Shown in pieces: positions 8,227 through 19,283 of a DNA stretch of 37,387 nt (positions are counted from its first letter, which is position 1; each line of letters begins with the position of its first letter). Source of the DNA: Thiocapsa sp. (GTDB lineage Bacteria > Pseudomonadota > Gammaproteobacteria > Chromatiales > Chromatiaceae); contig NZ_JAJDNA010000023.1 in assembly GCF_022340925.1 (NCBI RefSeq), positions 1-37,387 on the forward strand. The letters are read 5' to 3'. Under the pieces are notes generated by a model. That model was not told the origin of the DNA. It searched no databases and saw only the letters and a program-made list of their open reading frames with translations. Made by a program: the position numbers and the translations under genes.

Positions 8227-8272
8227 CCCCGGAACGCGTCCGGGGCAGGCCCCGGAACCGGTTCGGGGCAGG
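8227..8272. repeat. Two tandem 23-bp palindromic units
   Basis: Units 8227-8249 and 8250-8272 share the frame CCCCGGAAC-N5-CGGGGCAGG with variation in the middle. Each can form a GC-rich hairpin. They lie in the 362-base gap between sat-cysC and the convergent epimerase gene. They may be an extragenic palindrome family and could help end transcription. I see nothing else in 8108-8469. Confidence 0.6.
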
Positions 8273-8469
8273 CCCTGGCGGAATGACGGGGTGATGGACC
8301 AAACTGCCTCGTCGGCCCAGCAGAGACTGCCGGGGCCCCCAGTGCCAGTGAGGGCACGGCGCGGACCAGCTGAGGTACGGCAATCACCTCAGCTTTTTGG
8401 CAGCGCTGCAAGAGTCGCCGATGCGGCGCTTGGCGGGCATGAGGCGATTCCGATACCGGCGTCCCGGCT

Positions 8470-9477
8470 CTACACGCGGTAAAATCCGCGATACCACTCC
8501 ACGAACCGGGCGACACCCTCGCTGACCGGTGTATCCGGGCAGTAGCCGGTGTCCCGAACCAGGTCAGCCACATCCGCGTAGGTGTCCGGGACGTCTCCGG
8601 GCTGGAGCGGCAGCAGGTTCATCTGCGCCTTGCGGCCCAGACAGTCCTCGAGGACCCGGATGTATTCCATGAGCTCGACCGGTCTGTTGTTGCCGATGTT
8701 ATAGATCCGGTAGGGTGCTGAGCTGGTCGCCGGGTCGGGGTCTGCCCCCGACCAGTCCGGATTGCCGGCGGGGACCCGGTCCAGGACCCGGAGCACACCT
8801 TCGACGATGTCGTCGACAAAGGTGAAGTCCCGCCGATGCCTGCCATAGTTGAAGACGTCGATGGGTTCCCCGGCGAGGATGGCGCGGGTGAACTTGAAGA
8901 GCGCCATGTCGGGCCGGCCCCACGGGCCGTAGACGGTGAAGAACCGTAAACCCGTGGTCGGGATTCGATACAGATGGCTGTAGGTGTGGGCCATCAGCTC
9001 GTTGGCCTTCTTGCTGGCCGCATACAGACTCAAGGGGTGATCGACATTGTGATGGACTGAGAAGGGCATCGCCGTGTTGGCGCCGTAGACGGAGCTGCTG
9101 GATGCATAGACCAGGTGCTCGACCCCGCAATCCCGGCAGCCCTCCAGGATGTGCGCGAAGCCGACCAGGTTGGTCCCTACGTAAGCCATCGGGTGGTCGA
9201 TCGAGTAGCGCACCCCGGCCTGAGCGGCGAGATGCACCACGCGATTCGGACGGTGCAGGGCGAAGAGCTCATGCATGCGCGTGCGGTCTTCGATGTCGGC
9301 GCGCTCGTCGTGATAGCCCTCGACGGTGAGCGTCCTTGCGAGCCGCGCCTCCTTGAGACCGATGTCATAGTAGTCGTTGAGATTGTCGATCCCGATGACC
9401 TCGTCTCCGCGCGCAAGGAGCCGTAACGACAGGGCGGATCCAATAAAACCGGCGCTGCCGGTCACCATGACTTTCAT
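8470..9477 (-). CDS. NAD-dependent sugar-nucleotide epimerase (UDP-glucuronate 4-epimerase type)
   Basis: The 335-residue short-chain dehydrogenase has the NAD-binding GSAGFIG at 7-13, the SSSSVYG substrate loop, and the catalytic YAASK. The layout (IDNLNDYYD, FTVYGPWGRPDMALFKF) is that of UDP-glucuronate 4-epimerases that supply UDP-galacturonate for capsule or LPS. Substrate choice is inferred. The ATG at 9477 is chosen because the Rossmann motif starts at once after MKVMVTG; the open frame upstream overlaps recN. Only four bases separate it from the recN stop, so the two are very probably co-translated in an operon. Confidence 0.9.
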   Translation of the reverse strand: MKVMVTGSAGFIGSALSLRLLARGDEVIGIDNLNDYYDIGLKEARLARTLTVEGYHDERADIEDRTRMHELFALHRPNRVVHLAAQAGVRYSIDHPMAYVGTNLVGFAHILEGCRDCGVEHLVYASSSSVYGANTAMPFSVHHNVDHPLSLYAASKKANELMAHTYSHLYRIPTTGLRFFTVYGPWGRPDMALFKFTRAILAGEPIDVFNYGRHRRDFTFVDDIVEGVLRVLDRVPAGNPDWSGADPDPATSSAPYRIYNIGNNRPVELMEYIRVLEDCLGRKAQMNLLPLQPGDVPDTYADVADLVRDTGYCPDTPVSEGVARFVEWYRGFYRV

Positions 9478-9481
9478 GCGT

Positions 9482-11161
9482 CTACCCCGTGGTGTTGACG
9501 GCCCATCCAAGCATCTCGCAGGCATGCTCGCGCGTGCGCGCCGTAATCTTGGTTCCGCCAAGCATCCTGGCGATCTCATTGACCCGCGAGTCTGGATCGA
9601 GCGGCTCGATGCGGGTATAGGTCTGGCCGTCGCGTGTCTCCTTGCGCACGCGGATCTGCTGGTGCGCCTGGGCAGCGACCTGAGGCAGATGAGTCACGCA
9701 GAGCACCTGGCGGGATGCGCCGAGTCGGCGCAGCAGCCGGCCGACAATCTCGGCGACACCGCCCCCGATTCCCACGTCCACCTCGTCGAAGACCAGTGTG
9801 GGGACGCTCCCGCATTCCGCAGTGGCGACCTGGATGCCGAGACTGATGCGCGAGAGCTCGCCCCCGGAGGCGACCTTGGCGAGCGGCTGCAGCGGCTGGC
9901 CGAGGTTGGCGCTCACCAGGAACGCCACGCGCTCCAGCCCACCCGCTCCCACCCGGTCGGCAGGCAGCGGCTCGATCTCGATCGCGAAGCGCCCGCCGGC
10001 CATGCCAAGCTGCTGCATCGCCTCGGACACCGTCAGGCTGAGGCGTTCGGCCGCAGCAGCCCGTTCCCCGCTGAGGAGGCGTGCCTTCGCGAGGAAGTCG
10101 CGAAAGGCGGCATTGCGGGCGTCCCGCAGATGGCCGAGCCTGAGGTCTGCCTGCTCGAGCGCCTCCAGCTCCGTCTGGCAGGCCGCCAGGGCATCCGGTA
10201 GCTCGGTCGGTCGGACGCGATATTTCCGTGCCAGATCATGAATCTGTGTGATACGGGCCTCGACGGCGTCGCGCGCGGCCGGATCGATCTCCAGGCCGTC
10301 AAGGTAGTGACGCAGACTGCTGGCCGCCTCGGCGGCATGGATCGTCGCCGTGTCCAGCAGATCGCGCGTTTCCGTCAACGCCGTGTCGATCGCGGCCAGC
10401 TCCTCGATCTCTGAGCTGGCCGCGCGCAGTTGGTCGGCGATGGATGGCTCGCTCTCGGAAAGGACCTGCAGGAGCCGGACGGCCGTCTCCTGCAGGCGGC
10501 CGAGGTGGCTCAACCGTCGCTGCTCCTGATCCAGGCCCTCGATCTCGGCCGCGCTGAGTCCAAGGCTCGCGAGCTCGTCGATCTGGAAACGCAGCAGATC
10601 GACGCGCTCGCCCCGTTCCTGTCGCGCCGCCTTCAGTGCGACGAGCTGCTGGTCGAGCGCCCGATAGTCCCGATAGGCGGCCGACACCGACTCGGCCAGC
10701 GCCGCCTGACCGGCATAGGCGTCCAGGAGGTCGCGCTGGGCGTTGGCGCGCAGCAGCGATTGGTGGGCATGTTGCCCGTGGATGTCGACCAAGAGATCAC
10801 CGAGGTCGCGCAGCTGTGCGCCGGTGGCCGGACGGCCGTTGATGAAGGCGCGGGAACGCCCGTCGCGAACGAGCAGTCGGCGCACGATACATTCGCCTTC
10901 CTCGTCCAGGGCCTGCTCGGCCAGCCAGGTGCGCGCCCCCGCCGCCGCGCCGAGATCGAAGCCGGCGACGATCTCGGCGCGCTCGCAGCCGGCGCGGATC
11001 ATGGAGACGTCCGCCTTGTCACCCAGGGCCAGGCCCAGCGCATCGATCATGATCGACTTGCCCGCCCCGGTCTCACCGGTGAGCGCAGTCATCCCGGAGC
11101 TGCAGTCCAGCTCAAGCGTGCTCACGATGGCCAGGTCTCTGACGACGATGTGTGTCAGCAT
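9482..11161 (-). CDS. recN: DNA repair protein RecN
   Basis: RecN is an SMC-like ATPase that acts on double-strand breaks. The 559-residue protein has Walker A GETGAGKS at 29-36, a long charged coiled-coil middle, and a C-terminal signature and Walker B region (SGGELSRISLG, TLVFDEVDVGIGG). The length fits the family (about 553 in E. coli). The ATG at 11161 gives the usual N-terminus (MLTHIVVRDLAIV). Four bases separate it from the nadK stop, and four bases separate its stop from the epimerase start. No LexA box is evident upstream of recN itself. Confidence 0.96.
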   Translation of the reverse strand: MLTHIVVRDLAIVSTLELDCSSGMTALTGETGAGKSIMIDALGLALGDKADVSMIRAGCERAEIVAGFDLGAAAGARTWLAEQALDEEGECIVRRLLVRDGRSRAFINGRPATGAQLRDLGDLLVDIHGQHAHQSLLRANAQRDLLDAYAGQAALAESVSAAYRDYRALDQQLVALKAARQERGERVDLLRFQIDELASLGLSAAEIEGLDQEQRRLSHLGRLQETAVRLLQVLSESEPSIADQLRAASSEIEELAAIDTALTETRDLLDTATIHAAEAASSLRHYLDGLEIDPAARDAVEARITQIHDLARKYRVRPTELPDALAACQTELEALEQADLRLGHLRDARNAAFRDFLAKARLLSGERAAAAERLSLTVSEAMQQLGMAGGRFAIEIEPLPADRVGAGGLERVAFLVSANLGQPLQPLAKVASGGELSRISLGIQVATAECGSVPTLVFDEVDVGIGGGVAEIVGRLLRRLGASRQVLCVTHLPQVAAQAHQQIRVRKETRDGQTYTRIEPLDPDSRVNEIARMLGGTKITARTREHACEMLGWAVNTTG

Positions 11162-11165
11162 TGCG

Positions 11166-12059
11166 TCACCCGCAGATCGAGGGACGGTGCCCCCCCCAGC
11201 CAAGCTTGGCGCGCAGGATCTGATAGTGGTCGTGGCCCTTGGGATGGAGCAGATGCGCGCGATAGCGATGCCGCGCGACCTCGATGGACCCCCGTGGGGG
11301 CAGCTGCAGGTCTGCCTGTCCATCGCAGGTCACCTGCACATGGCCCTGGTCAAGCGACCGGACGCGGACCTCGATGCGATGATCCCCCGGGACCACCAAG
11401 GGGCGGTTGCTCAGGTCATGCGGGCAGATGGGGACCAGCAGGATGGCGTCTAATGCGGGGTCGACGAGCGGTCCGCCACCCGAGAGCGCATAGGCCGTCG
11501 ATCCGGTTGGTGTGGCGATGATCAAGCCATCCGAGCGTTGCGCGGAGACGAAGACCCCGTCGACATAGGTCTCGAGCTCGATCATCCGTGCCGTATTCCA
11601 TTTGTGGACCACGACGTCATTGAGGGCCGAGTAGCTTCGCTCGAGCGCGTCTTCGGCCGTCACCCGCACTGCCAACATGGCCCGGTGGTCGGACTGGTAG
11701 TGTCCGGCCAGGATCGGGTCGAGCACCGACTCGATGTCTTGCGGCGAGACATCGACCAGGAACCCGAGGCGCCCGAGGTTGATGCCGACCAGCGGGATGC
11801 CGTGCTCGGCCATCATGCGGGCGGCGTGGAGGAGGGTCCCGTCGCCGCCGACCACGATCGCCAGATCGCAGCGTGTGCCGATGTCCATGGTCGGGACGGC
11901 CGAGCCGACCTCGGCGCCGAGCAGGTGAGCGCTCTCCGCGTCGAGCAGCACGTCGATCCGGCGCGAGCCGAGGTAGGCGCTCAGACGCCGCAACGTACCG
12001 GACACCTGCTCGGGGTCGCCTTGCTTCGCGATGATGCCGACGGTGTTGAATTGCGGCAT
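11166..12059 (-). CDS. nadK: NAD kinase
   Basis: NadK phosphorylates NAD to NADP in the cytoplasm. The 297-residue protein carries the GGDGT motif at 71-75 and the NDVVVHK motif, followed by the substrate-binding region ATPTGSTAYALSGGGP. The ATG at 12059 gives the normal length and N-terminus (MPQFNTVGII). It heads a minus-strand operon with recN and the epimerase. It is divergent from hrcA, so its promoter must lie in 12060-12181, close to the CIRCE operator. Confidence 0.96.
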   Translation of the reverse strand: MPQFNTVGIIAKQGDPEQVSGTLRRLSAYLGSRRIDVLLDAESAHLLGAEVGSAVPTMDIGTRCDLAIVVGGDGTLLHAARMMAEHGIPLVGINLGRLGFLVDVSPQDIESVLDPILAGHYQSDHRAMLAVRVTAEDALERSYSALNDVVVHKWNTARMIELETYVDGVFVSAQRSDGLIIATPTGSTAYALSGGGPLVDPALDAILLVPICPHDLSNRPLVVPGDHRIEVRVRSLDQGHVQVTCDGQADLQLPPRGSIEVARHRYRAHLLHPKGHDHYQILRAKLGWGGHRPSICG

Positions 12060-12146
12060 GGACTCTTGTGGTTCTCGGGCGGCACACGCGAGGGCTAAAA
12101 CTAGCATGGGGCGCGTGATGGCGCCAATAGGAGAGCCATAACAGCC

Positions 12147-12175
12147 TTGACAGGTTTGGCCGGAGTCCCTAAATT
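12147..12175 (+). promoter_or_regulatory. Sigma-70 promoter of hrcA
   Basis: TTGACA (12147-12152), 17 bases, then TAAATT (12170-12175). The -35 is a perfect match and the -10 matches at four of six positions. The expected transcription start falls inside the CIRCE element that begins seven bases later. Confidence 0.7.
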
Positions 12176-12181
12176 GCGGTG

Positions 12182-12208
12182 TTAGCACTCTATTGAGGTG
12201 AGTGCTAA
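12182..12208 (+). promoter_or_regulatory. CIRCE operator (HrcA binding site)
   Basis: A perfect TTAGCACTC-N9-GAGTGCTAA inverted repeat. HrcA binds CIRCE and represses heat-shock genes, so this site indicates autoregulation of hrcA and probably control of the genes behind it. It may also influence the divergent nadK promoter. Confidence 0.95.
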
Positions 12209-12369
12209 TCTGGATGCCGGCCAGGCGCCCGCCGGTCTCTTTCGTCGTGCAGTGCCGTGTGCCCTTATGGTCCGGCCGGTTCTGCCGATGACGGGATCGG
12301 GGCGGGGTTTGGATGGCCGGCAGCCCGCTCGACGATCAACATCACCGCCGGGTTCATGGTGGACACACC

Positions 12370-13422
12370 TTGTCAACCGAGACACGCCACACCGAGACGC
12401 CAGTCAGCGAACGCGCGCTCCACTTCCTGAAGGTGCTCGTCGAGCGCTACATCCGGGAAGGACAACCCGTGGGTTCACGGACGCTGGCGAAGGACACCGG
12501 GCTCGATCTGAGTCCGGCGACCGTCCGCAATGTGATGGCCGACCTCGAGGACCTGGGTCTGGTGATCTCGCCGCACACCTCGGCCGGGCGTGTCCCGACC
12601 GCTGCCGGATACCGACTCTTCGTCGACTCGCTCCTGACGGTGCGACCGCCGTCCGAGGACGATATCGCGAGTCTGCGCACGCGCTTCGAGACGCGGGCCG
12701 ACGTGAAATCCCTGATCGAGACGGCCTCGAATCTGCTCTCCGGCATCACGCATCTGGCCGGGGTCGTCATGCTTCCCCGTCATGAGCGGAACGTGTTTCG
12801 TCAAATCGAGCTGTTACCATTGTCCGCCAACCGCGTCCTGGCGATTCTCGTCACGAGCGAAGGTGAGGTCCACAACCGGATCATCGTCACGGAGCGTCGC
12901 TTCAGTGCTGCCCAGCTGGAGCAGGCCGCAAACTATCTCAACGAGATGTTCACCGGACAGGACGTCGGTGACGTCCGCAAGCGCCTCGTCGAGGACCTCA
13001 AGCGCACTCACCGGAACATGGATCAGCTCATGATGCGTGCGGTGATGCTGGCCCACGAGGTCGTGGAGGCCGCGGAGCGCAAGGATGACTGCTTTATCGC
13101 CGGCCAGACCAACCTCATGGAGTTCGGCGAGCTGGCGAGCATGGAGCGGCTCCGGCAGCTCTTCGACGCCTTCAACGAGAAACGCGAGATCCTGCACATC
13201 CTGGACCGGTGCATCGCCGCCGATGGTGTTCAGATCTTCATCGGTGAGGAGTCCGGCTATTCACTGCTGGACGACTGCAGTGTCGTGACGCGGGCCTATC
13301 GGGTCGAGGACGAGGTCGTCGGCGTCCTGGGTGTCATTGGCCCGACACGCATGGACTACGAGCGAGTCATCCCGATCGTCGATGTGACGGCTCGCCTCCT
13401 CGCGGCAGCGCTGAGGCAGTAG
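12370..13422 (+). CDS. hrcA: Heat-inducible transcription repressor HrcA
   Basis: HrcA binds CIRCE and represses chaperone genes, and its folding depends on GroEL. The 350-residue protein has an N-terminal winged helix (SPATVRNVMADLEDLG and SAGRVPTAAGYR), then the GAF-like domain typical of the family, ending with IGPTRMDYERVIPIVD. I prefer the TTG start at 12370, which has GGTGGA eight bases upstream and gives the family length. An in-frame ATG at 12313 would add 19 residues without family similarity. It is the first gene of the hrcA-grpE-dnaK-dnaJ cluster and lies downstream of a perfect CIRCE. Confidence 0.95.
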   Translation: MSTETRHTETPVSERALHFLKVLVERYIREGQPVGSRTLAKDTGLDLSPATVRNVMADLEDLGLVISPHTSAGRVPTAAGYRLFVDSLLTVRPPSEDDIASLRTRFETRADVKSLIETASNLLSGITHLAGVVMLPRHERNVFRQIELLPLSANRVLAILVTSEGEVHNRIIVTERRFSAAQLEQAANYLNEMFTGQDVGDVRKRLVEDLKRTHRNMDQLMMRAVMLAHEVVEAAERKDDCFIAGQTNLMEFGELASMERLRQLFDAFNEKREILHILDRCIAADGVQIFIGEESGYSLLDDCSVVTRAYRVEDEVVGVLGVIGPTRMDYERVIPIVDVTARLLAAALRQ

Positions 13423-13498
13423 TGACAGGTCTGAGCCCGGCCGCGCGCTCGACGCAGCGCGTTGCGGCGGACGGGCGATCGAGCTATCGGAGGTCAAG

Positions 13499-14131
13499 AT
13501 GAATACGGAGCCGAAAAGCACTCAATCGACCGAATCGGATGTGCCGGTGGAAGAGGCGCTCTTGGAAGACGCCTCGGCATCGCACGGCGGAGCGCCCGAA
13601 TGCGCAGAGACGCCCGCAGCGGAAGCGGTCGAGGCCGAGCCCCAGGAGGCGGTGACAGCCGAAGAGCTTGCCGCCCGACTCGATACGGCGCGCAGCGAGG
13701 CGGAGTCCCTGCGTGATCAGCTGCTGCGCGCGCGTGCCGAGGTGGAAAACCTCCGCCGGCGCCATGCCAACGAGCTGGAGAAGGCGCACAAGTTCGCCCT
13801 GGACGGTTTCGTACGCGAGCTCCTGCAGGTTCGCGACAGCCTGGAGCTGGGTCACGACGCGGCTCGGGACGAAAGCGCCGACATCGCCAAGCTGCGCGAA
13901 GGCACCGAGCTGACGCTCAAGCTTCTCGGCGATGTCATGGAGCGGTTTGGTGTCGCGCCCCTGGATCCGATCGATCAGCCCTTCGACCCGGAGTACCACC
14001 AGGCGATGTCGATGCAGCCGCGCTCCGATGTGCCGCCGAACACGGTCGTGGCGGTCATCCAGAAAGGCTACACCCTCAATGGCCGCCTCGTGCGTCCTGC
14101 CCTGGTCATGGTCTCTCAGCAGGGCTCCTGA
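13499..14131 (+). CDS. grpE: Nucleotide exchange factor GrpE
   Basis: GrpE releases ADP from DnaK in the cytoplasmic Hsp70 cycle. The 210-residue protein has an acidic, low-complexity N-terminus, a long coiled coil (about 55-110, with RAEVENLRRRHANELEKAHKF) and the C-terminal beta domain (NTVVAVIQKGYTLNGRLVRPALV). The ATG at 13499 follows GGAGG. It lies 76 bases after hrcA and just before dnaK. Confidence 0.96.
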   Translation: MNTEPKSTQSTESDVPVEEALLEDASASHGGAPECAETPAAEAVEAEPQEAVTAEELAARLDTARSEAESLRDQLLRARAEVENLRRRHANELEKAHKFALDGFVRELLQVRDSLELGHDAARDESADIAKLREGTELTLKLLGDVMERFGVAPLDPIDQPFDPEYHQAMSMQPRSDVPPNTVVAVIQKGYTLNGRLVRPALVMVSQQGS

Positions 14132-14137
14132 TATCGG

Positions 14138-14165
14138 CTTGAACGGCCAGGGGGTTTCCCCAACT
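14138..14165 (+). promoter_or_regulatory. Sigma-32 (heat-shock) promoter of dnaK
   Basis: CTTGAAC (14138-14144), 13 bases, then CCCCAACT (14158-14165), close to the sigma-32 consensus CTTGAAA-N13-CCCCATNT. The predicted start lies about 50 bases before the dnaK ATG. No CIRCE is seen here. Confidence 0.7.
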
Positions 14166-14220
14166 TCCACTAGGGACTTTGGCGTCGCTTGCCACACCAG
14201 ACACTTCGGAGAACACACAC

Positions 14221-16161
14221 ATGGGAAAAATCATCGGTATCGACCTCGGGACGACCAACTCCTGTGTCGCCGTCATGGAAGGCGACAATGTGAAGGTCAT
14301 CGAGAACGCCGAAGGCGATCGCACGACACCCTCGATCGTGGCCTACACGGGTGACGGGGACGTCCTCGTCGGCCAATCCGCGAAGCGGCAGTCGGTGACC
14401 AATCCGGCCAATACGCTGTTCGCGATCAAGCGCCTGATCGGGCGTCGTTACGAGGACCAGGTCGTCAGCAAGGACAAGGACATGGTCCCCTACAAGATCG
14501 TCAAGGCCGACAACGGCGATGCCTGGGTCGAGGTCAACGGCAAGAAGATGGCCCCGCCGGAGATCTCGGCCAAGGTCCTGCAGAAGATGAAGAAGACCGC
14601 CGAGGATTATCTCGGAACCAAGATCACCGAAGCGGTGATCACGGTCCCGGCCTACTTCAACGATTCCCAACGACAGGCGACCAAGGACGCCGGTCGAATC
14701 GCCGGTCTCGAGGTCAAGCGCATCATCAACGAGCCCACAGCCGCGGCGCTCGCCTACGGGATGGACAAGAAGCGCGGTGACCAGAAGATCGCCGTGTTCG
14801 ACCTCGGCGGAGGCACCTTCGATATCTCCATCATCGAGATCGCCGAGATCGAGGGTGAGCACCAGTTCGAGGTCCTGTCGACCAACGGCGACACCTTCCT
14901 GGGCGGCGAGGACTTCGATCTGCGAATCATCGATTTCCTGGTCGCCGAGTTCAAGAAGAGCCAGGCGGTCGATCTGCGCAACGATCCGCTGGCCCTTCAG
15001 CGTCTCAAGGAGGCCGCGGAGAAGGCCAAGATCGAGCTCTCCTCGAGTCAGCAGACGGACATCAATCTGCCGTACATCACGGCGGACCAGAGTGGGCCCA
15101 AGCACCTCAACGTCAAGTTGACGCGGGCCAAGCTGGAGTCGCTGGTCGAGGACCTGATCGAGCGGACCATCGAGCCCTGCCGGATCGCCCTCAAGGATGC
15201 CGGGCTGACGGCGGGCGAGGTCGACGAGGTCATCCTCGTCGGTGGCCAGACGCGCATGCCCAAGGTCCAGGCCAAGGTCGAGGAGTTCTTCGCCAAGACA
15301 CCGCGCAAGGACGTGAACCCCGACGAGGCCGTGGCGATCGGGGCCGCGATCCAGGGCGGGGTGCTGGGCGGGGAGGTCAAGGACGTGCTCCTGCTCGACG
15401 TCACGCCTTTGTCGCTGGGGATCGAGACCCTCGGCGGTGTGATGACCAAGCTCATCGAGAAGAACACGACCATCCCGACCTCCGCGCAGCAGGTCTTCTC
15501 GACCGCCGACGACAATCAGACCGCGGTGACCGTGCACGTCCTGCAAGGCGAGCGCGAACGTGCGGTGCACAACAAGTCTCTGGGTCGCTTCGACCTCAGC
15601 GACATCCCCTTGGCGCCGCGTGGCGTGCCCCAGATCGAGGTCAAGTTCGACATTGATGCCAACGGGATCCTGCATGTCTCGGCGAAGGACAAGGCGACCG
15701 GCAAGGAGCAGTCCATTGTCATCAAGGCGTCCTCGGGCCTGTCGGAGGCGGAGATCGAGCAGATGGTCAAGGATGCCGAGGTCCATGCGGCGGAGGACCG
15801 CGAGTTTCACGCGCTCGTGGCGGCTCGCAACCAGGCCGACACCATGATCCACGCCACCCGCAAATCGCTGGAGCAGCTCGGCGACAAGATGGACAGCGGA
15901 GAAAAGTCCTCGATCGAGTCGGCGATCAAAGATCTCGAAGAGGCGATCAAGGGGGACGACAAGGGACGGATCGAATCACTCACCCAGGCCCTCGGGGATG
16001 CCTCCGCAAAGATGGCTGAGCGGCTCTATGCCCAGACGTCCGGCGGCGCAGCCGCGGGCGGCCCGTCCGGCGCCGGGGAGGCCGAGGGTGCGGCCGGTGG
16101 GGCGGCGAGAGACGATGTCGTCGACGCCGAGTTCGAAGAGGTGAAAGACGACAAGAAGTGA
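14221..16161 (+). CDS. dnaK: Chaperone protein DnaK (Hsp70)
   Basis: DnaK is the ATP-dependent Hsp70 chaperone. The 646-residue protein shows [18 protein letters not shown] at the start, the phosphate motif [13 protein letters not shown], the adenosine site [13 protein letters not shown], the interdomain linker [14 protein letters not shown] and a glycine/alanine-rich tail ending in the acidic EEVKDDKK. The ATG at 14221 is the family start; the open frame to 14179 adds 14 residues of no similarity. GGAG lies 10-14 bases upstream. A long open frame lies antisense to it; I treat that as a base-composition shadow. Confidence 0.99.
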   Translation: MGKIIGIDLGTTNSCVAVMEGDNVKVIENAEGDRTTPSIVAYTGDGDVLVGQSAKRQSVTNPANTLFAIKRLIGRRYEDQVVSKDKDMVPYKIVKADNGDAWVEVNGKKMAPPEISAKVLQKMKKTAEDYLGTKITEAVITVPAYFNDSQRQATKDAGRIAGLEVKRIINEPTAAALAYGMDKKRGDQKIAVFDLGGGTFDISIIEIAEIEGEHQFEVLSTNGDTFLGGEDFDLRIIDFLVAEFKKSQAVDLRNDPLALQRLKEAAEKAKIELSSSQQTDINLPYITADQSGPKHLNVKLTRAKLESLVEDLIERTIEPCRIALKDAGLTAGEVDEVILVGGQTRMPKVQAKVEEFFAKTPRKDVNPDEAVAIGAAIQGGVLGGEVKDVLLLDVTPLSLGIETLGGVMTKLIEKNTTIPTSAQQVFSTADDNQTAVTVHVLQGERERAVHNKSLGRFDLSDIPLAPRGVPQIEVKFDIDANGILHVSAKDKATGKEQSIVIKASSGLSEAEIEQMVKDAEVHAAEDREFHALVAARNQADTMIHATRKSLEQLGDKMDSGEKSSIESAIKDLEEAIKGDDKGRIESLTQALGDASAKMAERLYAQTSGGAAAGGPSGAGEAEGAAGGAARDDVVDAEFEEVKDDKK

Positions 16162-16212
16162 GGTGAGCGGCCGAGCGCCGACCACCCGTCCCGGGCCGAA
16201 AGCGTACCGGTG

Positions 16213-16236
16213 CAGACAGCGCCCGTGCGCTTTCTG
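16213..16236 (+). other. Hairpin in the dnaK-dnaJ gap
   Basis: CAGA and TCTG (16213-16216, 16233-16236) and AGCGC/GCGCT (16218-16222, 16227-16231) can pair in the 128-base gap. It may be an RNA-processing or attenuating hairpin between dnaK and dnaJ; there is only a short T-run. Confidence 0.35.
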
Positions 16237-16289
16237 CTTCTGGGTTCTCGGGATGTTGCATCGGGCGCCTGGCGGCTGGAAGTGATTCA

Positions 16290-18306
<2,017 letters not shown>

Positions 18307-18510
18307 GCCAGGCCGGGGTTGTCATCCCCGTGGACTGAGGACTGGCGCCCGAGCGTCGCGAAGACGGACTGAGGGCGCCCGACGCGCCGGGCTGTGCGGC
18401 CGGCTTGATTCGCCCGGCAGACGGCCGGGGCTTCCGATTCGTGCCTTGGCACGTCTTGACACGTTTTGCGATCGAGCCGGCGGCATCCCGGCTGAGCCGC
18501 CGCCGCCCGC

Positions 18511-18897
18511 TCACTCCTGGCAGGAATAGCCGAGGGCGAGCAGTCCCTCCTCGAGGTCGTCCGAGACCATCGGGTGTGCGAGCAGGTAGGTCGCGGCGCG
18601 CAGGGAGTAATCGCCGATCGCGTCGTCGACCGCGGTCTCCCATTCGTCCAGGCTGTAGTCCCCGCGGCCGATCCACATGATTGCGATCAGCTCCGCGCGC
18701 TGGCGCTGGCTCATCTCGCCAATCGCCTGGGTCATCTCGCGTAGACTGTAGTCTTCGCTATGATCGGCCAGGATCTGCAGCGCCCAATCCTCGGTCGGGC
18801 TGGACGGCGAGTCGGGAATCACCACCTCTTCCTTGGCCTGAAACTCCCGAGCCTTGTCAATGATATGGCAAAGTGAGTCCAGCGCGATGTGTAGCAT
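18511..18897 (-). CDS. DUF3775 domain-containing protein
   Basis: A 128-residue acidic, helical cytoplasmic protein. The pattern HIIDKAREFQAKEE at the start, IMWIGRGDYSLDEW in the middle and a C-terminal LEEGLLALGYSC matches the DUF3775 family, whose function is unknown to me. It is convergent with dapB; the 204-base gap between them has only a weak GGGG/CCCC hairpin. Confidence 0.85.
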   Translation of the reverse strand: MLHIALDSLCHIIDKAREFQAKEEVVIPDSPSSPTEDWALQILADHSEDYSLREMTQAIGEMSQRQRAELIAIMWIGRGDYSLDEWETAVDDAIGDYSLRAATYLLAHPMVSDDLEEGLLALGYSCQE

Positions 18898-19283
18898 GGT
18901 TCGGCGCCTCCGCGGTCAGCAGGTCAGCAGGTGCGGGTCGCCCCGTCCGCCCGACGAAGTAACCCGATGGACGCCCTGAATCCACCCGGCGCATCCTGCT
19001 GGGGCCGCGGCGTCTCTCTCAGCGATGCTGAACGTGAGTGTACTACGCTTAAGCACCGGTCCGGTCGCGCCGGCTTTTCGTTCATATGCCCGGGTGTTGA
19101 CCCAGAAAGACAGGAGCTCCTCGGCACCTGTCGCCAACCCCGTCGGTCCGGCGGCTGGTCTCAGGGACGACGCATCCCCATTTTCGCTCTGGAAGGCCGG
19201 AGGAGAGGCCCCGTGGGCAAACGACCCCTGTGTCACACCGACGGGCCCGAGCGACCGATCCATGCTCAGTCTGCGAGACCCCA
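18898..19283. other. Divergent intergenic region, no gene recognised
   Basis: This 386-base gap must hold the promoters of the DUF3775 gene (minus) and of the M48 lipoprotein gene (plus). A short tandem GTCAGCAG (18915-18931) is present. I cannot support a specific promoter, RNA or gene here. Confidence 0.4.

Noticed and set aside
14170..15852. 560-codon open frame antisense to dnaK
   Set aside because: Antisense frames of this kind arise from codon bias in GC-rich hsp70 genes. It has no domain I recognise and runs through the dnaK conserved motifs.
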